Shown: piece after piece, positions 26,558 to 35,276 of the stretch
Position numbering within the stretch: the first letter of the stretch is position 1
Layout: each line of letters opens with the position of its first letter
DNA from: Candidatus Sphingomonas colombiensis
GTDB lineage: Bacteria > Pseudomonadota > Alphaproteobacteria > Sphingomonadales > Sphingomonadaceae
Direction: 5' to 3'
DNA: 64,000 nt
Assembly: GCA_029202845.1 (NCBI GenBank)
Contig: CP119315.1
Location: 1,953,001 to 2,017,000 of the forward strand
Position numbers and translations under genes: made by a program
Notes under the pieces: generated by a model
What the model saw: only the letters and a program-made list of their open reading frames with translations
Told to the model about the DNA's origin: nothing
Database searches by the model: none

Positions 26558-28171
26558 GTGGCAGGCTATGATTTTGTCGTCATCGGCGGAGGTTCGGCCG
26601 GTTGCACGCTCGCGGCGCGGCTGTCCGAAGACCCCGCCGCCACCGTCTGTTTGCTGGAGGCCGGGGGCGCCAACAAGGATATGCTGGTGCGGATGCCGGC
26701 CGGCGTCGGCAGCCTGATCAAATCCAAGAACAAGCATAATTGGGGCTTCTGGACCGAGCCGGAGCCGTACCTCGACAATCGCCGTTTGTGGTGGCCGCGC
26801 GGCAAGGGACTGGGCGGATCGTCCGCGATCAACGGCATGGTCTATATGCGCGGCCACCCGCAGGATTATGACGAATGGCGCCAGACCGGGGTTGCCGGCT
26901 GGTCGTGGGATGATGTGCTGCCCTATTTCCGCCGGCTCGAAGGCCATCATCGCGGCGAGAGTGGCGGGCTGCACGGCGCGAACGGGCCGCTGACCGTTTC
27001 CGCTGGCGAGAACGACAGCCCGTTCCACGATGCGCTGATCGCCGCCGGGGAGCAGGCGGGCTATCCGATCACCACCGATTTCAATGGCGCGGTGATGGAG
27101 GGCTTTGGCCGGTACGACCTGACCATCGCCAACGGGCAGCGCTGGTCGACCGCCGCCGCCTATCTGCATCCGGTGCAGGCGCGGCCGAACCTCACCGTCA
27201 TCACCGGCGCGCGCACCACGCGGATCGTGGTGGAGGGCGGGCGTGCCGTCGCGGTTGAGTATCTCGTCGGCAACAAGCCCGCGCGGGTCGAGGTGGTGGG
27301 CGAGGCGTTGCTTTGCGCCGGCGCGGTGCAGAGCCCGCAGATCCTCCAGCTTTCCGGCATCGGCGATCCGGCGCGGCTGAAGGATGCGGGGGTCCGCGCG
27401 GTCCATGATCTGCCCGGCGTGGGCGAGAATCTGCAGGACCATCTCGATATCATCATGCACTGGCGTTGCCACGGGCTGACGACCGCATATTCCGCGACGA
27501 AAGGCCTGCGGCAGCTCAAGGTCGGGCTCGAGTATATGCTCCGTGGCAGTGGCTATGGCCGGCAGCAATTCCTCGAATCCGGTGCCTTCGTCTGTTCGCG
27601 CCCCGGCCTGGTCAGGCCCGATGTACAGATTCATGCCGTGCTCGCGATCATGAAGGATCACGGCAAGGTGCAGGTGAAGCAGGACGGCTTCTCGTTCCAT
27701 CTGTGCCAGCTTCGCCCCGAAAGCCGTGGCCGCGTGACGATCGCGTCAGCCGATCCGCTGGCCGATCCGCTGATCTTCGCCAATTACCTGAGCCAGCAGG
27801 AGGATGTTCGCGTGATGCGCGAATGCGTGAAGATCGGGCGTGACGTGGCGGCGCAGGCGGCGCTCGATCCGTATCGCGACAACGAACTGTCGCCCGGCGC
27901 GGACGTGCGGACCGATGCGGAGATCGATGCGTGGGTGCGCCGCACAGCGGAGACGATCTATCACCCGGTCGGCACCTGCAAGATGGGCGCGGACGGGGAT
28001 CGCATGGCGGTGGTGGATGCGCGGCTCAAGGTGCGCGGGCTGGATGGGCTGCGCGTCGTCGATGCTTCGGTCATGCCCACTTTGGTGGGATCGAACACCA
28101 ATGCGCCGACGATCATGATCGCGGAAAAGGCCGCCGACATGATCCGCGAACGCACGATGGCGACGGCTTAG
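26558..28171 (+). CDS. GMC family FAD-dependent oxidoreductase (alcohol/choline dehydrogenase-like)
   Basis: A 537-aa flavoprotein oxidising an alcohol to an aldehyde. The ADP-binding motif is DFVVIGGGSAGCTLAARLSE with LLEAGG; the GMC signature 1 is WPRGKGLGGSSAINGMVYMRG. Signature 2 is GAVQSPQILQLSGIGD. The active-site His is in YHPVGTCKMG and the paired Asn in GSNTNAPTIMIAEKAADMI. GTG 26558 follows AGGAGA. Length and type resemble polyethylene-glycol and long-chain alcohol dehydrogenases of sphingomonads. It lies 32 bases after the quinone oxidoreductase gene in the same operon. Confidence 0.92.
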   Translation: MAGYDFVVIGGGSAGCTLAARLSEDPAATVCLLEAGGANKDMLVRMPAGVGSLIKSKNKHNWGFWTEPEPYLDNRRLWWPRGKGLGGSSAINGMVYMRGHPQDYDEWRQTGVAGWSWDDVLPYFRRLEGHHRGESGGLHGANGPLTVSAGENDSPFHDALIAAGEQAGYPITTDFNGAVMEGFGRYDLTIANGQRWSTAAAYLHPVQARPNLTVITGARTTRIVVEGGRAVAVEYLVGNKPARVEVVGEALLCAGAVQSPQILQLSGIGDPARLKDAGVRAVHDLPGVGENLQDHLDIIMHWRCHGLTTAYSATKGLRQLKVGLEYMLRGSGYGRQQFLESGAFVCSRPGLVRPDVQIHAVLAIMKDHGKVQVKQDGFSFHLCQLRPESRGRVTIASADPLADPLIFANYLSQQEDVRVMRECVKIGRDVAAQAALDPYRDNELSPGADVRTDAEIDAWVRRTAETIYHPVGTCKMGADGDRMAVVDARLKVRGLDGLRVVDASVMPTLVGSNTNAPTIMIAEKAADMIRERTMATA

Positions 28172-28184
28172 GCCCGTGGCCAAC

Positions 28185-29120
28185 TCACGGCCGGCGATCC
28201 TCATAAGCGCGCACCCCCGGCCCGAGCCGGTTGGTGCCCAGCGCCAGCCGCTCGCCGCTGACGTTGGCGACGAATGCCGGGCTTTTGCTCTGCCCCGGCG
28301 CGAGAGTGGCGACATTGCCGTCCACCCGCAGCCCGGCGGCGGAATATTTGCGCGCCTCGGCCGAAACGACGACGAAGCCGGTCCAATTCTCCTTGTTCGG
28401 GCCCTGAACGAAGGTGTTGCGCAGGATTTCCCCGGTGCCGCCTTCGGGCAGGTCGATCGCGTAATTGGTCTTGCGGCCGGCGCTGTCGTCGAAGCTGTTG
28501 TCGTCGATCCGCACGCGCGGTGCTCGCAGCTTGACGTAGTGCCCGCCGCGCCCGCGCTCGAATCGCGAATTGGTGACAATGATCTCCCCGCTATTGGCGA
28601 GATAGACCGAATGCGCGCAATCCGGCGTTTCGTCGCACTGGCCGAGGCCGGAAAAGGTCGAATGGTCGATCAGGATGCGCGTCGCGTCGCCGGTCGCGCC
28701 GAGAATGCCCTCCTGGCTGTCGAGGAATGTCGCGTTGCGCACCGTCAGGTCGCCGATCTCGATGCGGATGCCGGCGCCATTGCCATCGGGCACGCGAATG
28801 TTGCGAAAGACGAGGCCGTCGACCGTCGATGCCTTGCCGCGCAGCACCAGCGCCGCCTTGCCCTCGCATGCGCCCTCGAAGATCGCCTTGCCCGGCTCGG
28901 CTGCCTTGAACGTGACGCGGCCCGCCTGCTGGATGGCGCATTCGCGATAGACGCCGGGCGCGATCAGCACGGTGAAATCCTGCCCGCGCCGCGCCATCAG
29001 CGCATCCTGCAGATGCGCGAATCCCTCGCCGGATTCGACAATCGTGAAGGGGGCGGGGGCCGGCGCGCTCGCCGCCGGCGCGGCGAGCGGAAGGGCGGCA
29101 AGAATGGCCAGACGGCGCAT
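28185..29120 (-). CDS. Exported right-handed parallel beta-helix protein
   Basis: A 311-aa protein with signal peptide MRRLAILAALPLAAPAASAP. The rest shows the repeating short strands of a pectate-lyase-like beta-helix: VLIAPGVYRECAIQQ, STVDGLVFRNIRVPDGNG, DLTVRNATFLDSQEGILG, ILIDHSTFSGLG, IIVTNSRFERG and VRIDDNSFDDSAG. CDETPDCAHSVY may be disulfide-bonded. Such folds act on polysaccharides or are structural; no catalytic triad can be fixed. It is on the opposite strand between the GMC and aldehyde dehydrogenase genes and may be an unrelated insertion. Confidence 0.75.
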   Translation of the reverse strand: MRRLAILAALPLAAPAASAPAPAPFTIVESGEGFAHLQDALMARRGQDFTVLIAPGVYRECAIQQAGRVTFKAAEPGKAIFEGACEGKAALVLRGKASTVDGLVFRNIRVPDGNGAGIRIEIGDLTVRNATFLDSQEGILGATGDATRILIDHSTFSGLGQCDETPDCAHSVYLANSGEIIVTNSRFERGRGGHYVKLRAPRVRIDDNSFDDSAGRKTNYAIDLPEGGTGEILRNTFVQGPNKENWTGFVVVSAEARKYSAAGLRVDGNVATLAPGQSKSPAFVANVSGERLALGTNRLGPGVRAYEDRRP

Positions 29121-29313
29121 CGCGAAGGTTCCTTTCGTCGTACCGATCTTTCTTGGGCGCGGTGTGCCACAAGAGGAAAGAGGCTTTCGCGGTTAATGCG
29201 CCGCACGTCCCGTCGCGGCACGGTTTGCGGCCGTCGCGTTTCCTGTTGCAACCTAATCCGCAAGGTCGCATGACCATACCCAAACCCCAAAAACGCCAGC
29301 GGAGAGTCTTGTC

Positions 29314-30738
29314 ATGGAAAGCTACCTGAAACACTATATCGACGGTGCATGGGTGGAGAGCGATGGCGGCAAACGCCATCAGGTGATCGATCCGTCGACC
29401 GAACAGCCCTGCACCGAAATCACGCTTGGCACCGCCGCCGATGCGGACAAGGCGGTCGCCGCCGCGCGCAAGGCGTTCACCACCTGGTCGCAGACCAGCG
29501 TGGAGGAACGTGCTGCGATCCTCGAGAAGATCATCGCCGGCTACAAGGCGCGCATCCCCGATCTCGCCGCCGCCACCAGCCGCGAGATGGGCGCGCCGAT
29601 CTCCTTCGCCAATATGGCGCAGGCGCCCGCCGGGCTCGGCCATTTCATCGGTACGCTCGCCGCGCTGCGCGAATTCCAGTTCTCCGAACAGGTCGGCGGA
29701 TCGCGCGTGGTGCATGAGCCGGTTGGCGTCGTCGCGATGATCACGCCGTGGAACTGGCCGCTCAACCAGATTTGCGCGAAGGTCGCCCCCGCGCTCGCCG
29801 CCGGCAATACCATGATCCTGAAGCCCTCGGAGGAAGCGCCGACCAACGCGATGATCTTCGCCGGGATCCTGCATGAAGCGGGCGTGCCGGCGGGCGTGTT
29901 CAATCTCGTCAACGGCGACGGGCCGGGCGTCGGCGCGGCGCTGTCTTCCCACAAGGGCGTCGACATGGTGAGCTTCACCGGATCGACCCGCGCGGGCGTG
30001 GCCGTCGCCACCGCCGCCGCCGCGACGGTGAAGCGCGTCCATCAGGAACTGGGCGGCAAGGCGCCGAACCTCGTGCTCGAAGGCGCGAAGCTGGAGGAGG
30101 TGCTCCCGCCGACGCTCGCCGGCGTGATCGCCAACACCGGGCAAAGCTGCATCGCGCCGACCCGCCTGCTCGTCCACAAGAGCCAGGCCGACGCCGCGAC
30201 CGAGGTGGTGAAGGCGATGATGGACGCGACGCAGGTCGGCAATCCTGAGGATCAGGGCGCGCATATCGGCCCGGTCGTCAACAAGGCGCAGTTCGAGAAG
30301 ATTCAGGCGCTGATCCAGTCCGCGCTCGATGAGGGCGCACGGCTCGTCACCGGCGGCACCGGGCGGCCCGACGGGCGCAACGCCGGCTATTTCGTCAAGC
30401 CGACGGTGCTGGCGGACGTGACGCCGGAAATGCGCATCTATCGCGAGGAGACGTTCGGTCCCGTCGCGACGATCACCACCTATAACGATCGCGATCAGGC
30501 GGTGGAGATGGCCAACGACACCGAATACGGCCTGTCCGCCACCATTTCCGGCGATCCGGCCGAGGCGGCCAAGGTAGCCGGCAAGCTCCGCGCCGGTCTG
30601 GTGACGATCAACTCATGGGGGCCGACGCCGGGCACCGCGTTCGGCGGTTACAAGCAATCAGGCAACGGGCGCGAGGGCGGCAAATACGGCCTCACCGACT
30701 TCATGGAAGTGAAGACGATCGTCGGCGAGCCCGCCTGA
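29314..30738 (+). CDS. Aldehyde dehydrogenase family protein
   Basis: A 474-aa NAD(P)-dependent enzyme turning an aldehyde into a carboxylic acid. TPWNWPLNQICAKVAPALAAGNT and LKPSEEAP bind the cofactor; FTGSTRAGVAV, QELGGKAPNLVLE (general base Glu) and NTGQSCIAPTR (nucleophilic Cys) are the active-site motifs. EETFGPVATITTY and TAFGGYKQSGNGREGG finish the fold. It follows the GMC dehydrogenase in the same direction with a beta-helix gene between them, so alcohol to aldehyde to acid is a natural pairing. A terminator follows. Confidence 0.93.
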   Translation: MESYLKHYIDGAWVESDGGKRHQVIDPSTEQPCTEITLGTAADADKAVAAARKAFTTWSQTSVEERAAILEKIIAGYKARIPDLAAATSREMGAPISFANMAQAPAGLGHFIGTLAALREFQFSEQVGGSRVVHEPVGVVAMITPWNWPLNQICAKVAPALAAGNTMILKPSEEAPTNAMIFAGILHEAGVPAGVFNLVNGDGPGVGAALSSHKGVDMVSFTGSTRAGVAVATAAAATVKRVHQELGGKAPNLVLEGAKLEEVLPPTLAGVIANTGQSCIAPTRLLVHKSQADAATEVVKAMMDATQVGNPEDQGAHIGPVVNKAQFEKIQALIQSALDEGARLVTGGTGRPDGRNAGYFVKPTVLADVTPEMRIYREETFGPVATITTYNDRDQAVEMANDTEYGLSATISGDPAEAAKVAGKLRAGLVTINSWGPTPGTAFGGYKQSGNGREGGKYGLTDFMEVKTIVGEPA

Positions 30739-30753
30739 ACCATCCTCCCCTGG

Positions 30754-30787
30754 GGGCGTCGCTTCGATTGGCGGCGCCCTTCTTTTT
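30754..30787 (+). terminator. Rho-independent terminator after the aldehyde dehydrogenase
   Basis: A 9-bp stem with one G-T pair, GGGCGTCGC / GCGGCGCCC (30754-30762 and 30771-30779), followed by TTCTTTTT. It sits between the aldehyde dehydrogenase stop and the EthD gene. Confidence 0.75.
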
Positions 30788-30807
30788 GCCTGAATGGAGA
30801 GCATTGA

Positions 30808-31107
30808 ATGATCGTTTCGGTTATCTACCCCAATCACCAGGGCGCGCGTTTCGACAGCGCTTATTATCGCGATCACCACGCAAAGCTGGCGGCGGAAATC
30901 TGGAGCCCGGATCGGGTCGAGCTGGTCGAAGGCTTGCCGATGGGCGATGCCCCCCCGCCGTTCGCGCTGATCGCGCAATTCCATTTCGGGTCGCAGGAAG
31001 CGTTCGGCGCCGCGATGGCCAGCCCACGCCGTGGCGAGCTTCAGGCGGATATCGCCAATTTCACGGACATCACGCCGCAGGTGATGATCGGCCGCACGCT
31101 CGGCTGA
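30808..31107 (+). CDS. EthD family protein
   Basis: A 99-aa single-domain ferredoxin-like alpha/beta barrel protein. It has MIVSVIYPNHQGARFDSAYY, RDHHAKLA, FALIAQFHFGSQEAFGAAM and ANFTDITPQVMIGRTLG, the EthD dabb pattern (Y-x-x-x-H). EthD was named for ETBE degradation but the family is broad, including small-molecule cyclases and stress proteins. It lies beyond the terminator of the aldehyde dehydrogenase yet close, so it may need its own promoter or read-through. Confidence 0.8.
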   Translation: MIVSVIYPNHQGARFDSAYYRDHHAKLAAEIWSPDRVELVEGLPMGDAPPPFALIAQFHFGSQEAFGAAMASPRRGELQADIANFTDITPQVMIGRTLG

Positions 31108-31157
31108 TCCGGCCCGATCGACGGCGCGGGCGCGGTATATCGCGCCCGCGCCGTCGA

Positions 31158-34100
31158 TCAATAATCCTTCGATATCCGTACGTTGGCGCTCTGCCGTCCA
31201 AGTGTCGAGATGCTCGACAGCAGCGATAGCCAGCGCGTTACCTGATATTCGATCCGCGTCGCGGAATAGCCCTGCCCATCGGTGATGATCTCCGCATAGA
31301 GCTTGCGGGTCACATATTTGCCCGCCGCGATCGAGGTTTGCTGCCCGGTCTGCACGTCTGCCGGCAGGATGCGCAGGCGATCGAGCCCGGCGGCGCGGCG
31401 CACCGCGTTGATCGGATTCAGCCCGCCGCTGCCATCCTTCAGCGCCGCCACTGCCGCCGCGAGCTGCAACGCTTCCGGTGCGGGCAGATTGGTGATCGAG
31501 GTGCCGAACAACAACCGCGAGAGCAATTCGTCCTGCGGCAGCGCGGGTGTACTGGTGAAGGCGATCTCCGGCTTTTGCGCGACCCCGGTGACGCGGATCG
31601 CGGCGTTCAGCCCGGTCGAATCCGCATTTGCCTCGATATCGAGCGCGGGGTTGGCCGGCACCTCGCCCGCGAAGCGGATCACGCCGCGAGAGAGCTGGAA
31701 CTCGCGGCCGGCGAACTCATAATTGCCGCGCACCAGATCGGCGCGGCCGGTGATCGCGGGATTGTCCGGCGCGCCGCCGATCTTGAGGTCCGCCGACCAT
31801 TCGCTCGACAGGCCGAGCCCGCTGACCATCAGCTGATTCGGCGCGCGCGCATGGATATCGAGCCGCCACGGCGTAGCGCGCGCTTCCTCCTCTTCGCCGC
31901 CGCCGGGCAGGTTGATCTCATGCACCTTGAGCTGCGGCACGGCGGTCGCCGCGCTCGCCTGGCCGAGCCGATAGCGGCTGCGATCGAGCGTCACCTCGCC
32001 GGAAACCAGCCCGCCCGCGCCGCTGGAGCGGATACGCAGCGGCCCGGTGACGGTCGCGCCGATATCGTCGCGGTTGATCAGCACGGCGCGGGCGGCGTCG
32101 AGTGAAAGGTCCAGCCCGATTCCCGCCTCGGCGGAGAAATCGAACTGCCCCGTGCCGGTGACGCGGCCGCCTTTTCCGGCATCGGCGGCGAATTGCTGGA
32201 TCTGGAGGCGCGATCCCTGAAACGTGCCCGCCGCCTGCACGTTGGTCAGCAATGTGCCGGTGGTCGCGCTTTCGATCCGCGCGCCGTTCGCGCGCAACAT
32301 GCCACGGATCGAGGGATCGGAAACGCGCCCGGTCACGTCCGCGCCGATCGCCACTGGCCCCGAAATCGCCAGCATCTCCAGCCCGCTAAGCCGCCACAGC
32401 GTATCCGCCGGGCCGTTGTAGCGCAGTTGCGCGGACAGGCCCGCGCCCATCAGCCGCTCGGCGATGTCGCTTTGTCCGAGCGGGGAGAGCTGGGCCTGCG
32501 CCCGCCCGATCGTCTGGCCGCCGGATGCCATCACCGCGCGCACCCCGGCGCGATCGGCGGCGAGCATGCCGGCGATGCCGATATCGATCGGCTGGGAAGA
32601 GGCGAACAGCCCTGAACGGGTCAGCCCGCGCACCGTCATGTCGACGCGGCCCGTCGGCGCCCCGCCGTCGCGCATCGCATAGCTCATGGTGCCCGAGGCA
32701 TTGCCGCCCAGCGCCAGCCCCGGATAACCGATATCGAGCAATGACAGCGGCATCCGCGCCAGCGTCGCCTCCAGCGTGGTCGAATCGTCGGCGAACCGGC
32801 CGGCAAGCGTGGCCTCGCCGCCCGCGAAGGTCAGCCGCGCCGGTGCGAGCCGCCATGCATCGCCCTCGCGCGTTACCACCGCCGGTTCCACCAGCTTGAG
32901 CGGGCGGCGATCGACCGTGCCCTCCGCGGTGACGCGATAGCTGTCGGGCGTGACGGCGATCACGCTCTGGATATCGAAGGCGCGGCCGGGTGCGGCGGCG
33001 ATCTGCGCGCGAATCTCGCCCACGCCGCCACGCAGGCGCGCGCTGCCGGCAAAACGCCCGATCGACAGCTTGCCGCGCTGGAGGCCGCCGCCGTTGGCGC
33101 TCGCCTCGATCGAGGCGCCCGCCGGATCGAGCAGCGCGACGAGATCGAGATGCGCGCGCCGCACCGTCACCTTGCTGCCGAGCCGCGCGCGGCGCGCGTC
33201 GATATGCGCCTCGACACGCTGCACCTCGCCAACCGGGCGGAACAGCAGCTCGCCGGAAAGGCCGCCGCCGGAAAGCGCCAGCGCGCCGGTGAACCCGCCG
33301 GGCACGATATCCAGCGTGCCGGTCGCGCGGGTGCCGCTGGCGTCGATCCGCGCGAAGGCGATCTGCGCGGTTCCGCCCGACGGCAGCAATATCTCGCCGG
33401 CCGCCTCGAACGACCCGATGCGCGAACCACCCGCGGCGCTGAAGGCGAAGCCGCGCGGTGTCGGATCGAGGTGCGCGCGCACCTGTGACAAGCCCATCGC
33501 CGCATTGGGGGAGGCGAGCAGCAGGTCGATCGTCGGATGATCGATCTGCCCGTCGAGCTTGAGGGTGAGGGGGCCATAGCTCGCTTGCGTGCCGCGCCCT
33601 TCGAAATGGAATGTGCCGTCGCGGCGTCGCAAGCCGGTGCCGGCGAGCCGCAGGGAGGGGGCGGTCAGCACGAGGTTGGTGAAGTGCAACACCCCGTCCG
33701 GCGTCCGCTCCAGCGCGGTGACGATACGCGGCAGCCCGCCCGTCAGGCTGCGGAAGAACGCATTGTCGAGCCGCACCATCCGCGCCTCGCCATGCCCGAT
33801 CACGCGCGTGCCATGCCCGCCCGGCCCCGGCACGACGCGCAGGGTGGAGGTCAGGTCGACCACGCCGAGGCCAGGGATCAGATAGCGGCCGAGCGCGCCG
33901 TTGACGCCCACCTGATATTGCCCGCTCGCCAGATCGAGCAGCAGGTTGATCCGCCCGGTCAGCTTGTCCGACTTCACCCGCAGATCGTCGCCGGTGACGA
34001 GCCGGCTGGTGATACGCAATACGCCCTCCACCGACAGGTTGCGCAGGATGCCGCCCGCGACGTCGCCCACCCCGGTCACCCGCGCGGCGGTGAAGCGCAC

Positions 34101-35276
34101 CGGCACGCTGACCGGCGCCTTGGAGAGCCGCCCCTTGCCCGCCGCGCGCGCTTGCTCGAACCCGGTGTCGTCAAAGGCGAAGCGTGTCGCGGTCAGGCGG
34201 TAATCGAACCCGGCGGTGGCGAAGGCGCCGTCGAGCACGGCGCGCAATTCCACGTCGCGCCCGGTCATGTTCGGGAACAGTGCTGCGGGCTGGAGCAGCC
34301 GCGCGCGGATGCGGACATTGCGGAACGCGCTCGTGCCGAGATCGATCGTGCCGGTCGTCTCCACCGCCAGCGCCGCCGAGCGCAGCGCGAGATTGCCCGC
34401 CAGTCGCCGGTTGGCGAGGGTCGCGCCGCCGTTCACCGTGACGCGCGGCGCGGTCAGCCGCTGGATCTTGCCCCCGGCGACGAGCGACGGGACGAGATCG
34501 CCGCTCAGCGTGTAATTGCCCTGCCGGTTGCCGAGCGTGAGGTCGATCACCCGCGCACCCCCGGCGGTGGCGACCGCGTGGCCGTCCCAGCGCGCCCAGC
34601 CGCCGATCCCGCCGACCTCCAGCCGTAACGGCTTGGCGATCCCGGTCAGCCGCGCGAGCACGCCATTCTTCACGCCGCTGGCGCGCGCGGCGATATCGAA
34701 TTTGTCGCGATCCGGCTCGGCATCGATTTTCAGCCGCAGAGCGTCGCTGCCCTCGATCACCGCCGTGAGGTCGACCAAAGCGCGCCCGGCGTGGATATCC
34801 GCGCGACCCCGGATGCGGCCATAGCGCGCCACTCCCGTGATGCTGTGATCGACGATCAGCCGGTCGACCGCCAGCCGGCCGATGCGGATATTGAAATCGG
34901 GCAGCAGCGGGCCCTGTTTCCCGCTCGGCCGGGTGCGCGGCCATTTGGCGAAACTCGCCACCGGCACGTCGAGCGACGATATGTCGAGCCGGTTGGAAAA
35001 CCAGCGGAACGGCGCCCAATCGAGCCGCGCGACCGGGGCGGCAAACACCAGCCCATCCAGGTCGTACACCCGCACATCGCGCAGCACCGCGCGCCCATAA
35101 AGCGATCCGTCGATCCGCCCGACCGTGAAACGCAGCCCGCTCGGCGTGCGCACTTCCGCGATGCGATCCGCCACCCAGCGACGCCCGATATCGGTATCGA
35201 CGATCAGCACCGCCGCGCCGAAGATCGCCAGCGCCGCCGCCGCCAGCCCCGCGATCCACCTTGCGGCGCGCCTCAA
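31158..35276 (-). CDS. tamB: Translocation and assembly module inner-membrane protein TamB
   Basis: A 1372-aa giant AsmA-like protein bridging inner and outer membranes. It helps move phospholipids or outer-membrane proteins with TamA. One N-terminal membrane helix (ARWIAGLAAAALAIFGAAVLIV) anchors a long periplasmic beta-rich tube. The C-terminal DUF490 domain has RGNYEFAGREFQLSRGVIRF, GLNAAIRVTGVAQKPEIAFTS and ALPQDELLSRLLFG, the conserved TamB end, then a final strand. The TTG start at 35276 overlaps the tamA stop (TTGA). No ATG serves better without losing the membrane helix. Confidence 0.93.
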   Translation of the reverse strand: MRRAARWIAGLAAAALAIFGAAVLIVDTDIGRRWVADRIAEVRTPSGLRFTVGRIDGSLYGRAVLRDVRVYDLDGLVFAAPVARLDWAPFRWFSNRLDISSLDVPVASFAKWPRTRPSGKQGPLLPDFNIRIGRLAVDRLIVDHSITGVARYGRIRGRADIHAGRALVDLTAVIEGSDALRLKIDAEPDRDKFDIAARASGVKNGVLARLTGIAKPLRLEVGGIGGWARWDGHAVATAGGARVIDLTLGNRQGNYTLSGDLVPSLVAGGKIQRLTAPRVTVNGGATLANRRLAGNLALRSAALAVETTGTIDLGTSAFRNVRIRARLLQPAALFPNMTGRDVELRAVLDGAFATAGFDYRLTATRFAFDDTGFEQARAAGKGRLSKAPVSVPVRFTAARVTGVGDVAGGILRNLSVEGVLRITSRLVTGDDLRVKSDKLTGRINLLLDLASGQYQVGVNGALGRYLIPGLGVVDLTSTLRVVPGPGGHGTRVIGHGEARMVRLDNAFFRSLTGGLPRIVTALERTPDGVLHFTNLVLTAPSLRLAGTGLRRRDGTFHFEGRGTQASYGPLTLKLDGQIDHPTIDLLLASPNAAMGLSQVRAHLDPTPRGFAFSAAGGSRIGSFEAAGEILLPSGGTAQIAFARIDASGTRATGTLDIVPGGFTGALALSGGGLSGELLFRPVGEVQRVEAHIDARRARLGSKVTVRRAHLDLVALLDPAGASIEASANGGGLQRGKLSIGRFAGSARLRGGVGEIRAQIAAAPGRAFDIQSVIAVTPDSYRVTAEGTVDRRPLKLVEPAVVTREGDAWRLAPARLTFAGGEATLAGRFADDSTTLEATLARMPLSLLDIGYPGLALGGNASGTMSYAMRDGGAPTGRVDMTVRGLTRSGLFASSQPIDIGIAGMLAADRAGVRAVMASGGQTIGRAQAQLSPLGQSDIAERLMGAGLSAQLRYNGPADTLWRLSGLEMLAISGPVAIGADVTGRVSDPSIRGMLRANGARIESATTGTLLTNVQAAGTFQGSRLQIQQFAADAGKGGRVTGTGQFDFSAEAGIGLDLSLDAARAVLINRDDIGATVTGPLRIRSSGAGGLVSGEVTLDRSRYRLGQASAATAVPQLKVHEINLPGGGEEEEARATPWRLDIHARAPNQLMVSGLGLSSEWSADLKIGGAPDNPAITGRADLVRGNYEFAGREFQLSRGVIRFAGEVPANPALDIEANADSTGLNAAIRVTGVAQKPEIAFTSTPALPQDELLSRLLFGTSITNLPAPEALQLAAAVAALKDGSGGLNPINAVRRAAGLDRLRILPADVQTGQQTSIAAGKYVTRKLYAEIITDGQGYSATRIEYQVTRWLSLLSSISTLGRQSANVRISKDY

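Noticed and set aside
25566..31107. Naming the GMC and aldehyde dehydrogenase genes pegA and pegC.
   Set aside because: Only family and order resemble the polyethylene glycol genes; no TonB receptor, permease or AraC regulator is adjacent.
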